NCBI GenBank assembly: GCA_049324875.1
Contig: JBMONC010000037.1
Location: 35,594 to 99,593 of the forward strand
Origin: JAWLHU01 sp049324875
GTDB taxonomy: Bacteria; Bacillota; Sulfobacillia; Symbiobacteriales; Symbiobacteriaceae
Length of the DNA: 64,000 nucleotides
Direction of reading: 5' to 3'
In this document: in pieces, positions 37,032 to 46,107 of the stretch
Numbering within the stretch: position 1 is the stretch's first letter
Layout: each line of letters begins with the position of its first letter
Notes under the pieces: generated by a model
Databases searched by the model: none
What the model saw: the letters and a program-made list of their open reading frames with translations, nothing else
What the model was told of the DNA's origin: nothing
Program-made: the position numbers and the translations under genes

Positions 37032-38156
37032 TCACTGCATCGGCACCTGGGGCAGCAGCCGGCCCTCGATCCGCCCCAGGATCTCCTCCAGGCTCCGGCC
37101 GGTGATCGTCAGGCCGTGGTTCTTCAGCCCGATCACCGCCCGGGAGGGATCGGGCTCCCGCCGCACCAGCTCGGCCACCTCCCGGGCCAGTTCCGCCGTG
37201 CCGCAGGGGTAGTTGACGGTGGTGGAGGGGACTCCCTCCATCCAGGCGTGGACGTGGATGATCGCCCCGATCGAGGGGTGCTCGGTGTAGAGCATCCAGT
37301 GTTCGACCGCGTCCACCGAGGCCCGCCGCGGCTCCACATGGGGCGGCACGCTGACCACCATCGCCCGCTCGGCGGGCAGGTAGTCGGTGATCAGCAGCAT
37401 GTCCCGGCCGACCACCCGCATCTGCGCCTTGTCGACGCCGGAGGCGCTCATCCAGAAGGAGGAGGCGTCCTCCCGGATGCTCAGGTTCCCGTAGCTCAGC
37501 CCCCCGATGCCGAAGAGGCGGCGCACGTGGGCCATCTCCCTGGCCGGGAGCCACTCCTGGATCGGGAAGGGGGTGGGCAGCAGGTTCATGGCGCCCAGCC
37601 GGCGGCCTGCGGCGGCCAGCGCCTCGGTCCGGGGGTTGCCGCTCCAGTGCGGCTCCGGCAGGTTCTTCAGATAGCGGTTGTTGATCACCAGCTGGGAGGT
37701 GGCCAGCGGCCGCATCCGCCGGTAGACCGCCTCGAAGTAGCCCTCATCGTCCGAACTGTCCCGCTCCACCTGGTAGTAGCCCTGCTCCAGGGTGACGAAG
37801 TAGGTGCGGGGGCCGGCGGGCTCGTTCACCAGGTAGATGAGGAGGTTGGAGAGGGAGCGGACCAGCAGCGGGTAGGCCGCCTTCAGCAGGTCGTCGGGCC
37901 GCTCCGCCACCTCGGTCACCGAGACCACAAAGGTGCCCTGCGCCTTCCGGCGGAAGGGGCGGGGGCGGTCGGCATCGACGAAGTGGACCGCCAGGCGCGG
38001 CGCCGTCTCGCCCGCCTCGACCAGGGTGTGGCCGTTCTGGTGCAGGGTGGCGGTCAGGCCGTCCGCAAACCAGCGGAGCAGGGGGGAGTGGGGTCGGCCG
38101 GAGAGCACGGTGCTGACCAGCGGGGCCGTTCGGGGATCAGCCAGAGGTGAGGACAT
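37032..38156 (-). CDS. Class II aldolase/adducin-domain protein with extra N-terminal domain
   Basis: Protein of 374 residues. The C-terminal part (about 190-370) is a class II aldolase fold: GGLSYGNLSIR, WMSASGVDKAQM, the metal-binding HVHAW and LKNHGLTITG. The N-terminal 185 residues are not part of the usual 200-240-residue enzyme and are unrecognised (LAVHFVDADRPRPFRRKAQGTFVVSVTE, TYFVTLEQGYYQVERDSSDDEGYFE). Family members act on sugar phosphates or similar hydroxy-acids. First gene of a leftward trio with the SDR and lipid kinase; GGAG lies nine bases before the ATG. Confidence 0.8.
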   Translation of the reverse strand: MSSPLADPRTAPLVSTVLSGRPHSPLLRWFADGLTATLHQNGHTLVEAGETAPRLAVHFVDADRPRPFRRKAQGTFVVSVTEVAERPDDLLKAAYPLLVRSLSNLLIYLVNEPAGPRTYFVTLEQGYYQVERDSSDDEGYFEAVYRRMRPLATSQLVINNRYLKNLPEPHWSGNPRTEALAAAGRRLGAMNLLPTPFPIQEWLPAREMAHVRRLFGIGGLSYGNLSIREDASSFWMSASGVDKAQMRVVGRDMLLITDYLPAERAMVVSVPPHVEPRRASVDAVEHWMLYTEHPSIGAIIHVHAWMEGVPSTTVNYPCGTAELAREVAELVRREPDPSRAVIGLKNHGLTITGRSLEEILGRIEGRLLPQVPMQ

Positions 38157-38308
38157 CGCGGATCACTCCATCTTTCAGCGTCATTCTATCCTCCCAGACT
38201 TCCCCTTTTGGGGTGATCCTATCCATCCGGCCCCGCTTTCGGCGAAGGGATCTGGCCCTGCCCCCCGAACCCGGTGTACCATGGAGGGGTGAGAAGGGGG
38301 GATGCAGG

Positions 38309-41300
38309 CTGCTGACGGTACATGGAAGCTACGTTCCCGCGGGGACCGAGGGCTTCTTCTTCCTCTTCGGCCTGGACCCGGCTGCCGAGACGGGCAGGGT
38401 ACGGGCGCTGCAGCAGCACCCGCAGGCGGTGGAGCCCGAGCGGCTCTACCCACTGCTCCGGGGGCTGCCCCACCTGCACGGACTGACCTGCGTCGTCACC
38501 CTGCCGGCGGGCCGGCTGGTCCCGTTCAAGGTACCGGGGCTCGCCCTCTCGGTGGGGGATGCCGCCCAGTGGCTCCTCGACCTGGAGGAGCGGTTCAACC
38601 GGCAGCCAATGCGCCCCGGCCGCTCCCTGACCGCCTGGTCCACCGCCGCCAAGCTGCTGCTGGAGCTGCTTGGCCGGGGGCGGATCCTGCCCCGCCTCTC
38701 GGTGGAGGCGGGCTGCCTGACGGCCGGCTGGCAGATGGCCGCCCCCGAGGCGGCGGACGCCGAGCGGCTGGCGATGCTGGAGGCCGCCCTGCCCGAGCTC
38801 TGCCGGGCGGTGGTGCCGCCCGACCGGAACCACCGGACCTACCGCCCGCCCTCGCCGGGGGCGCTGCTGGGCCGCTTTTTACAGGCCGGGGCCGCCGCCC
38901 TGACCGAGCGCTTCCTGGAGTCGATGCCCCGCCCCTTCAGCGAGGCGGGCAGCCAGTCGGCCCTGCGCCACTGGCTGCTGGCGCTGGCGGGCCAGGCCGG
39001 GCGCGACCTGCCCGCCGGCCTGATCGGGGCGCCCGCCCTCTTCGCCGCCGTTGACGAGTGGATCGCCCCCGCCAGCGGGGTCCGGGGCCTCCAGTCGCTC
39101 AAGTCCGGGCTGCGGCTCAACCTGCCCGCCGAGACGGAGCAGGGCGGCTGGGAGCTGGAGCTGGTGCTCCAGACCACCGTCGAGCCGGTGGTCACCATCC
39201 CGGCGGAGTCGGTCTGGGAGGCGATCGGCCAGGAGCTGGTGATCGGCCACCACCGCTACCAGAACGCGGAGCAGCGGCTGCTGGCCGACCTGCCCGCCAT
39301 GGCCCGGCTCTACCCGCCCCTGGAGCCGCTCCGCTTCGCCTCCGCCCCCGCCAAGCTCCAGGTGGATGGCGAGGCGGTGCTCCAGCTGCTGCAGGAGGGT
39401 GCGCCCCTGCTGCAGGAGGCGGGCTTCCTGGTGCTGATCCCCACCGGCCTGCTGCGCACCGCCGGGCTCCGGGCGAAGATGCACCTGAAGCCGATGAGCG
39501 GCCAGACCGAGTCCCGCTTCGGGCTGGACCAGATCGTCGACGTGGACTGGGAGCTGGCCCTGGGCCCGCTCTCGGTCGACTGGGATGAGCTGCAGCGGAT
39601 GGCCCGGGAGAAGGCGCTGCTGGTCCAGTCCCAGGGCTACTGGGTCCAGGTGGACCAGCGGGCGCTCCAGACCGCCCTGAAGAACCTGGAGCCCTACCGG
39701 AAGCAGATCGAGCTGCGCACCGCCGTCAAGCTGGCGGCCCGGGGCCAGGCGGCGCCCGGGACCGACGGCGCCCCCGCCGATCCCGCACAGGCCAAGGCCC
39801 CGCCCCTCACCGTGGAGGCGACCGGCGAAGGCTGGGTGCTGGATGTGCTGGAGCGGCTCCGGGAGCCGGCCAAGATCGAGCCGCTCCCCGCCCCCCGGGG
39901 GCTGCGGGCGACCCTGCGCCCCTACCAGGAGCGGGGCTTCCACTGGCTGGCCTTCATGCGCCGGTACGGCCTGGGGGCGATCCTGGCAGACGACATGGGG
40001 CTGGGCAAGACGGTCCAGGTGACCGCCCTGCTGCTCCACGAGCGGGAGCAGGGCTGGACCGACAAGCCGACCCTGCTGGTCTGCCCCGTCTCCCTGGTGG
40101 GCAACTGGAAGCGGGAGCTGGCCCGCTTCGCCCCGTCCCTCCGGGTGCTGGTCCACCACGGCAGCGGCCGGGCCGAATCCCTGGCCCAGCAGGCGCTGGA
40201 GCACGACGTGGTGATCACCACCTACGCCCTGGCCGCCCGGGATGAGTCGGAGCTGGCCGCCCTCCCCTGGGCCGGCCTGGTGGTGGACGAGGCGCAGAAT
40301 CTGAAGAACCCCGCGGCGAAGCACGCCCAGGCGCTCCGCCGGATGCCGCCGGGCTACCGGATCGCCCTGACCGGCACCCCGGTGGAGAACCACCTGGGCG
40401 ACCTCTGGGCGCTCTTCCACTTGATCAACCCCGGGATGCTGGGCAGCCAGGAGGAGTTCCGCAAGTCCTTCGCCCTGCCGATCGAGCGCTACCGGGATGA
40501 GGAGGCCGCCGCCCGCCTCCGCAGCCTGGTCCAGCCCTTCATGCTCCGCCGGCTTAAGACCGACCCCACCATCATCGACGACCTGCCGGAGAAGCAGGAG
40601 AACCCGGTCTACGTCAACCTGACCCTGGAGCAGGCGGCGCTCTACGAGGCGGTGGTGGAGGAGACCATGAACCGGACCCTGGGACTCTCGGGCATCGCCC
40701 GGCACGGGGCGGTGCTGGCGGGGCTGACCAAGCTGAAGCAGGTCTGCAACCACCCCTCCGGCCTGGTGGCCGACGGCGGGCCGATGGAGGGGCGCTCCGG
40801 CAAGCTGGACCGGCTGACCGAGATGCTGGAGGAGGTGCTCTCCGAGGGCGACTCGGCCCTGATCTTCACCCAGTTCTCCCAGTTCGGCGCCCGGCTCCGG
40901 GAGTACCTGGCCCGGCGCTTCGGCTGCCCCGTCCTCTTCCTGGACGGCTCCACCCCCCGCACCGAGCGGGAGCGGATGATCCAGGCCTTCCAGGCGGGGG
41001 AGGCGCCGCTCTTCATCCTCTCCCTGAAGGCGGGGGGCGTCGGGCTCAACCTCACCCGGGCCAGCCACGTCTTCCACTTCGACCGATGGTGGAACCCGGC
41101 GGTGGAGGACCAGGCCACCGACCGGGCCTTCCGGATCGGCCAGACCCAGCGGGTGATGGTCCACAAGCTGGTGACCGCCGGCACCCTGGAGGAGCGGATC
41201 GACCAGCTGCTGAGCGAGAAGCGGCTGCTCTCCGACCAGGTGGTGGCCACCGGCGAGTCCTGGCTGGGCGAGCTCTCCACCGAGGAGCTGGCCCGGCTGA

Positions 41301-41323
41301 TCGCCCTGGAACAGGAGGGATGA
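38309..41323 (+). CDS. SNF2/Swi2-family ATPase (HepA-like)
   Basis: About 1004 residues. The N-terminal 500 residues are the bacterial SNF2-associated region; motor domain 1 starts with LRPYQERGFHWLAFMRRYGLGAILADDMGLGKT (Walker A near 560). VVDEAQNLKNP follows, then domain 2 with KAGGVGLNLTRASHVFHFDRWWNPAVEDQATDRAFRIGQ. It translocates on DNA to remodel protein-DNA complexes. Start: no ATG, GTG or TTG lies near the family-like N-terminus (LLTVHGSYVPAGTEGFFFLFG). CTG 38309 has AAGGGGGG seven bases upstream. GTG 38213 would add 32 non-family residues without a binding site. Confidence 0.88.
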   Translation: MLTVHGSYVPAGTEGFFFLFGLDPAAETGRVRALQQHPQAVEPERLYPLLRGLPHLHGLTCVVTLPAGRLVPFKVPGLALSVGDAAQWLLDLEERFNRQPMRPGRSLTAWSTAAKLLLELLGRGRILPRLSVEAGCLTAGWQMAAPEAADAERLAMLEAALPELCRAVVPPDRNHRTYRPPSPGALLGRFLQAGAAALTERFLESMPRPFSEAGSQSALRHWLLALAGQAGRDLPAGLIGAPALFAAVDEWIAPASGVRGLQSLKSGLRLNLPAETEQGGWELELVLQTTVEPVVTIPAESVWEAIGQELVIGHHRYQNAEQRLLADLPAMARLYPPLEPLRFASAPAKLQVDGEAVLQLLQEGAPLLQEAGFLVLIPTGLLRTAGLRAKMHLKPMSGQTESRFGLDQIVDVDWELALGPLSVDWDELQRMAREKALLVQSQGYWVQVDQRALQTALKNLEPYRKQIELRTAVKLAARGQAAPGTDGAPADPAQAKAPPLTVEATGEGWVLDVLERLREPAKIEPLPAPRGLRATLRPYQERGFHWLAFMRRYGLGAILADDMGLGKTVQVTALLLHEREQGWTDKPTLLVCPVSLVGNWKRELARFAPSLRVLVHHGSGRAESLAQQALEHDVVITTYALAARDESELAALPWAGLVVDEAQNLKNPAAKHAQALRRMPPGYRIALTGTPVENHLGDLWALFHLINPGMLGSQEEFRKSFALPIERYRDEEAAARLRSLVQPFMLRRLKTDPTIIDDLPEKQENPVYVNLTLEQAALYEAVVEETMNRTLGLSGIARHGAVLAGLTKLKQVCNHPSGLVADGGPMEGRSGKLDRLTEMLEEVLSEGDSALIFTQFSQFGARLREYLARRFGCPVLFLDGSTPRTERERMIQAFQAGEAPLFILSLKAGGVGLNLTRASHVFHFDRWWNPAVEDQATDRAFRIGQTQRVMVHKLVTAGTLEERIDQLLSEKRLLSDQVVATGESWLGELSTEELARLIALEQEG

Positions 41324-41326
41324 CCG

Positions 41327-43357
41327 ATGAGCGCACAGAGCCTGACCTGGTGGGGCGAGCGTTGGCTCCAGTGGCTTCGGGCGCTCGGCGTGGGGCCGGA
41401 GACCGACGGCCAGGCAAAGAGCGCCCTGCGGGCCGAGGGGCAGGTCCGGCTGGAGCGGGGCCGGGTCATCGCCGCCGTCTGGGTGAGCGAGCGGCGGCAG
41501 GCCACCCCCCTGATCAAGGTGCGCCCCTGGAGCGAGAAGGACTGGAAGCGGGTGTTGGAGGCGATCGCCGCCCAGCCCGACCTGGCCCAGCGGGTGCTGA
41601 GCGGCACCATGGGGCCGGAGCTGGAGCAGGCGCTGATCGCCCGGGATCTCCGCCTCTTCCCCCGGGAGGCGACCCTGGGCTGCAACTGCGGGGTGCGGCA
41701 GGTGGGCTGCCGCCACCTGAACTTCCTGGTGCTGAAGACCGCCGAGCTGCTGAGCGGCAACCCCTTCCTCTGGTTGGAGGTCATGGGCCGGGGCCGGCAG
41801 GAGCTGCTGTCGGAGCTGAAGGCCCGGCTGGCCGACCGGTCGGAGCCGCGCGCCGGGCTGCGCACCCCGGCCGAGGCGGAGGGGGAGGGCGAGGTGGCGC
41901 TCACCGCCCCCGAGGCGGGGGAGCCGCTGGACCCGGAGCGCTTCTGGGAGACCCCGGTCGACCCCGCCGCCATCCCCGTCCGGCCGGGCGGCTCGGCGGC
42001 GCCCGACGGGCTGCTCCGCTCCCTCGGCCCGCTGCCGGTGGAGGAGGGGCTCTACCTGCTCCCCTCCCGGGAGCCCGTCCGGGCCGATGAGTTCCTCCGG
42101 CGGATGGTGGTCCAGGTGGGCCGCATGGCCACAGCCCTCGCCCTGGGCGAGGTGGAGCCGGCCTACCGCCCCCTCCCGCTGCCCGGCAAGCCCGTCCCGC
42201 CGGCCGCTCGCCTCGCCCGGGAGGTGGCGGAGGCGCTGCGGACCGAGGACGGGATGATCCTGATCGACGACCTCTACCCCCAGTGCCCCACGGCGATGGC
42301 CCTGGGCGATGAGGAGGCGGCCCGCCGGCCGCTCCGGGAGGCCTGCAGCCTGCTGCCCGGGGACCTGATCACCGTGGCGGACCGGTACGTGGGCCCGGCT
42401 GCGGCGCTGCTCCGCGGGGCCGCCTTCCACCACGTGCTGACCCTGGACGAGTGGCTGGATGGGGAGCTCCACCCCGACGGGGACTGGGCGCTGGCGCTCC
42501 GGGCCGCCGGCCGGGAGGTCCCCTCCCTGGCCCCCCACCTCCGGCGGCTGCAGCCCCGAGTAGGCGATGAGCTGATCATCCGCCTGCGGGAGGGGGGGCC
42601 GGAGGTGGGGCTCCGCCCGCGGGCCGAGCGGCGGCCCGAGGAGCGGCTCCACGCCGACGCTGTCGCCTCCCGCCTGCTGCAGATGGTCTCCAGCCTCTCC
42701 CGCTCCGACCGGCTTCCCCTCCCGGAGGCGGTGGCGGTGCTCCTGGCGGAGGGTGCCTACCGTGGTGACCTCCAGCCCGACCCGGTCTGGCTGATCCCGC
42801 TCTTGGGCCCGGGCCTCTACCTGGACCCGGCGGAGCGGGCGGTCACCCGGCAGCCCACCTCCTGGCGGCCCGGTCTCCCCCGCTTCATCTACGGCCACTG
42901 GCCGGGCCGGGAGCGCACCCTGATGGACTTCCAGGGAACCATGACAAAGGCCTGGGCCCCCCGCCGGGAGATCGAGATCGCCACCGCCTGCATCACCTGG
43001 TGGGGCCGGGTCTGGCCCGGCGCCCAGGACCAGCCCGCCGCCGCCGAGTCCCTGGGCACCTTCCTCCACTTCCTCTGGAACCTGGCCCCCCGGGAGGCCG
43101 GCCGCTACCGCATCCCCCCCCAGCTGCTCCCGACGGTGATGGCCCGCTGGTTCACCTTCCTGTCCGAGCGCTTCCCCGACACAGCCCCCGCCTACGCCCG
43201 CCACCTCCGGGCCTGCAGCCTGACAGACCTGTACGAGGAGCGCTGCCAGACCGCCCCGCCCGAGGGCGCAGCCGAGGGCGCCCTCCTCGCCTGGCAGGCC
43301 GAGGCCTACCGCTGGATGGGCCCCGCCCACTACCTGAGCGGCGGCGGGTACCGGTAA
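41327..43357 (+). CDS. SWIM zinc-finger protein partnered with SNF2
   Basis: Protein of 676 residues, four bases after the SNF2 gene. A SWIM motif CxC-x6-CxH is present (Cys119, Cys121, Cys128, His130), preceded by a domain opening LTWWGERWLQWLRALG. The long C-terminal part (180-676) is unrecognised apart from a charged, Leu-rich character. In Firmicutes, SWIM proteins are regularly encoded beside this type of SNF2 ATPase and presumably bind DNA or the ATPase. Ends 25 bases before repeat copy 4. Confidence 0.85.
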   Translation: MSAQSLTWWGERWLQWLRALGVGPETDGQAKSALRAEGQVRLERGRVIAAVWVSERRQATPLIKVRPWSEKDWKRVLEAIAAQPDLAQRVLSGTMGPELEQALIARDLRLFPREATLGCNCGVRQVGCRHLNFLVLKTAELLSGNPFLWLEVMGRGRQELLSELKARLADRSEPRAGLRTPAEAEGEGEVALTAPEAGEPLDPERFWETPVDPAAIPVRPGGSAAPDGLLRSLGPLPVEEGLYLLPSREPVRADEFLRRMVVQVGRMATALALGEVEPAYRPLPLPGKPVPPAARLAREVAEALRTEDGMILIDDLYPQCPTAMALGDEEAARRPLREACSLLPGDLITVADRYVGPAAALLRGAAFHHVLTLDEWLDGELHPDGDWALALRAAGREVPSLAPHLRRLQPRVGDELIIRLREGGPEVGLRPRAERRPEERLHADAVASRLLQMVSSLSRSDRLPLPEAVAVLLAEGAYRGDLQPDPVWLIPLLGPGLYLDPAERAVTRQPTSWRPGLPRFIYGHWPGRERTLMDFQGTMTKAWAPRREIEIATACITWWGRVWPGAQDQPAAAESLGTFLHFLWNLAPREAGRYRIPPQLLPTVMARWFTFLSERFPDTAPAYARHLRACSLTDLYEERCQTAPPEGAAEGALLAWQAEAYRWMGPAHYLSGGGYR

Positions 43358-43382
43358 ATGGAGCAGTGGGGCGGTTATCTGT

Positions 43383-43717
43383 GCCACGGATTACACCGAT
43401 TACACGGATGAAGACATAACACACACAATGATGGAGGTTGTACCCTTTTCACGGGCGGTCCTGGTGCGAAGCACCGCACCATGGCGGTTGCACGGGTATA
43501 CACGGTTGGGGTGCCGTGCTTGGGTGCGCCGCCCACACTGTGGTGTTGACAGGGAAGATGAAGAGACACCCAATCATGATGGGCGCAGCCCCACCGTGAT
43601 TGGGTGTTCTGTGTTTTCATCACGAAGCGGTGCATCAGCATCATTGATGACAAGGGCACAAAATCCCGTTATTATGTATTTCTTGTATGAATCCGTGTAA
43701 TCCGCGTCATCCGTGGC
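43383..43717. repeat. Intergenic palindromic element, copy 4 (335 bp)
   Basis: Both ends are recognisable with single-base changes (ATTACACCG on the left; AATCCGCGTCATCCGTGGC on the right). The left half keeps the hairpin cassette (GGTGCGAAGCACCGCACC near 43467). The middle is diverged and contains a separate inverted repeat (ACACCCAATCA ... TGATTGGGTGT, 43567-43609). It lies between convergent genes and fills most of the 418-base gap. Confidence 0.85.
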
Positions 43718-43775
43718 AAAAATTCCTCAACTGCTTTCCGATGTAGAGCAGTTCCTCCTCAGTCAGCGGGCCGGC

Positions 43776-44774
43776 TCACTCCTCCTGCTCCCACGGCTGC
43801 CGCTCCCGCAGGGGCAGCACCTCCAGCACCCCCTCGGTCAGCGGCCATGGGTTGACCGGGGTGTTGCCGATGGTGGCCGTCCAGTGCAGGTGGGGACCGG
43901 TGGAGAAGCCGGTGTTGCCCACCGTCCCGATCGCCTGACCCGGCTCCACCCAGTCGCCCGGCTTCACATCGACCCGGTCGCAGTGGTAGTAGGTGGTGAA
44001 GAGGTTCATCCCGTGGTCGATGATGATCGTCCAGCCGGTCACGATCAGGGGCTCGGCCAGCACCACCCTGCCACGGGCGGGGGCGAGGATGGGCGTCCCG
44101 GTGGGGGCCCCGAAGTCCATCCCGCTGTGCCGGCCGGTCTCCACCCCATTGACAAACCGGATCTCGCCGAAGTAGGTGGTCACCTTCAGCTCCCCCTCCA
44201 GCGGCGGCCGGAAGGGACCGCTCCAGAGCGGGTGCGGCTCGGTGATGGATCGGAGCTGGAAGACCCGCTTCCACTCCTCCTGCTGGCGCGGGTCGTAGTA
44301 GAGCTGCCGCTGCTCCTCGGTCACCACCAGCCGGTCCTCGGTGAAGCGCTTGGGCAGCACCTCCACGCTCCCCTCCCAGGCGCCGCCCGGCCAGGTGACC
44401 CGGACCGGGTAGCTGCCGGGCCGGGCGTTGGCCGGAAAGCCGAGGAAGGCCACCGGCCGCCCCTCCCGCCGGAAGGGCCGGGGCTGCTCCTGCAGCCCCT
44501 CCACCGCCACCTTCACCTCGCCCGCCACCGGGCGGTCGAGGGCGAGGATGGCGATCTCGCCCTGCAGCACCTGCGGCGGCAGGATCGTCGCCGAGGGGGG
44601 AGTCTCTGGCAACTGCAGCTTGGGCGCAGGGAGTGGGGTCGGCGGCGTCGAAACTTGTGGACGCTGTGGCTCCTCGGGCGGGCGCTCCGGCTCCGCCGGC
44701 GGGCCCGCACGGCAGCCCGCGGCCAGGAGCAGAACGGCCAGCAGCCCCAAAAGCCAGGTGGGCGATCGTCGCAC
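43776..44774 (-). CDS. M23 (LytM) family peptidase lipoprotein
   Basis: Protein of 332 residues, GTG start with GGGAG upstream. It has a lipobox LLAAGC (Cys21), a Pro-rich linker (to about 65), an Ig-like beta domain (about 70-150), and then the M23 domain. Zinc ligands are visible in RHSGMDFGAPTGTPI and in GPHLHW; HGMNLFTTYYHC is the strand between. It cleaves peptidoglycan cross-bridges or acts as a wall hydrolase activator. An in-frame tail with no start codon follows the stop (see findings). Confidence 0.9.
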   Translation of the reverse strand: MRRSPTWLLGLLAVLLLAAGCRAGPPAEPERPPEEPQRPQVSTPPTPLPAPKLQLPETPPSATILPPQVLQGEIAILALDRPVAGEVKVAVEGLQEQPRPFRREGRPVAFLGFPANARPGSYPVRVTWPGGAWEGSVEVLPKRFTEDRLVVTEEQRQLYYDPRQQEEWKRVFQLRSITEPHPLWSGPFRPPLEGELKVTTYFGEIRFVNGVETGRHSGMDFGAPTGTPILAPARGRVVLAEPLIVTGWTIIIDHGMNLFTTYYHCDRVDVKPGDWVEPGQAIGTVGNTGFSTGPHLHWTATIGNTPVNPWPLTEGVLEVLPLRERQPWEQEE

Positions 44775-44778
44775 GGGA

Positions 44779-45585
44779 TCACGCTCCCCCGGTCTGCTCA
44801 GGGTAGGGGCGAAGGGCCTCCTCCAGGAAGGCCAGCAGCGCCTGCCGGAAGGCCTCCGCCTGCTCGATGGGGCTGAGGTGGCCCGCCCCGGCGATCACCA
44901 GCTTCCGGGCGCCCCTCACCGACGAGGCGACCAGGTCGGCCATGATCTGAAAGTCGGGCAGGTCGTGCTCGCCCACCATCACCAGGGTGGGGGCGGTGAT
45001 CTCGCCCAGCCGCTCGGCCTCGGTCCGGTCGCCCCGGGGATAGGGGCTGTAGGCGGGCCGGGCCAGCCAGTCGGTGCCGGGGTACTCCCGCACGATGGCG
45101 GCCAGCCGCTCCATCGCCGGCAGCGCCGCCGCCCGCTGGAAGATCGGATCCCGCACCCAGGCCTCCAGGGCGGGGGCCAGCCCCTCGGTCTGGGCCTGTT
45201 TGATGTACGGCATCGCCCCCGTCCAGAACCGGAACGGGTGGCCGTAGATGGCGGTGTCCACCGGGATCAGGGCGGCGCACCGCTCCGGCCGGTTCAGGGC
45301 GAAGCTGATGGCGGCGGCGCCCCCCGCCGACAGGCCGCAGACGGCGGCGCTCCCGACCCCCAGGTGGTCCAGCAGGGCGGCCAGGGTCTGGCAGAGCGGC
45401 GTCCCGTCCGGCGACGGGCCGCTCCGCCCGTGCTTGTCCAGGTCGGGGGTGATCACCCGGTACCGGGCCGCCAGCGGCCCCACGTGCTCCCACCACATCC
45501 GGTGGTCCAGGGTGTGTCCGTGCAGCAGCAGCAGCGCCGGCCCCTCGCCCTGCACCTCGTAGTAGGTATGCCCCAGGTATGGCAT
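44779..45585 (-). CDS. Alpha/beta hydrolase
   Basis: Protein of 268 residues. It has the oxyanion-hole HGHT, nucleophile elbow GLSAGG, acid in GEHDLPD and catalytic His in GAGHLSPIEQ, all in the usual order. Start ATG 45585 follows AAAGGAGG by seven bases. Substrate unknown; esterase, lactonase and C-C hydrolase roles are all known. Four bases separate it from the M23 lipoprotein gene downstream, and the thioesterase gene lies 14 bases upstream. Confidence 0.88.
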   Translation of the reverse strand: MPYLGHTYYEVQGEGPALLLLHGHTLDHRMWWEHVGPLAARYRVITPDLDKHGRSGPSPDGTPLCQTLAALLDHLGVGSAAVCGLSAGGAAAISFALNRPERCAALIPVDTAIYGHPFRFWTGAMPYIKQAQTEGLAPALEAWVRDPIFQRAAALPAMERLAAIVREYPGTDWLARPAYSPYPRGDRTEAERLGEITAPTLVMVGEHDLPDFQIMADLVASSVRGARKLVIAGAGHLSPIEQAEAFRQALLAFLEEALRPYPEQTGGA

Positions 45586-45599
45586 CTGTCCGCCTCCTT

Positions 45600-46013
45600 T
45601 TACAGGGCCCGCCCCTCCATCTGGGCGAACCGCTCCCGCCACTCCTGCGGCACCGGCTTGGCCCGCTGCTCGGCGTAGTCGTAGTGGACGATCACCGCCC
45701 GGCTGGTAGCCACCAGCCGCCGGCTCTCCTTCTCCACGATCTGCGACTCCACGATGAAGCTGGAGGTGCGGATCTCCGCAACCCGGACCCCGATCTCCAG
45801 CGTCTCTCTAAGGAAGGCCGGCGACTTGTAGGTGATGGTGATCTCGGCCAGAATCAGCGGCAGGGATGCGGCGGCCTCACCGCCGACGGAGAGGATATAC
45901 TCCAGGCGGGCTGTCTCGAAGTAGGTGGCGTAGACCGCATTGTTGACGTGGCCCAGCATGTCCACGTCGCGGAAGACCACCCGCTGCTCGATGCTGAACG
46001 GAAATCCTTCCAA
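45600..46013 (-). CDS. 4HBT/YbgC-like acyl-CoA thioesterase
   Basis: Protein of 137 residues, TTG start with AAGGAGG nine bases upstream. It has the hotdog-fold signature VVFRDVDMLGHVNNAVYATYFETAR, where Asp is the usual catalytic residue, and the strand ITITYKSPAFLRE. It hydrolyses acyl-CoA thioesters. Longer upstream open frame is not coding. First gene of a leftward thioesterase/hydrolase/M23 transcript; divergent from the next gene. Confidence 0.88.
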   Translation of the reverse strand: MEGFPFSIEQRVVFRDVDMLGHVNNAVYATYFETARLEYILSVGGEAAASLPLILAEITITYKSPAFLRETLEIGVRVAEIRTSSFIVESQIVEKESRRLVATSRAVIVHYDYAEQRAKPVPQEWRERFAQMEGRAL

Positions 46014-46107
46014 ATCAAGCTCCCTCCTTGACTCGTTACGACCATCACTTCCATCCGCCCGGTGCGGGTTCCTGCCCGGCGGCAACATCTCGACAGGGGG
46101 TCTTAGC

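Noticed and set aside
38879..43387. Very long open frame on the minus strand opposite the SNF2 and SWIM genes
   Set aside because: High-G+C antisense shadow of two clear genes; composition is low-complexity (Gln, Gly, Leu, Pro) and no family motif is present.
43567..43609. Inverted repeat ACACCCAATCA/TGATTGGGTGT inside copy 4 as an independent insertion element
   Set aside because: It is short, lacks coding capacity and lies wholly inside the diverged middle of copy 4; a degenerate cassette is the simpler reading.
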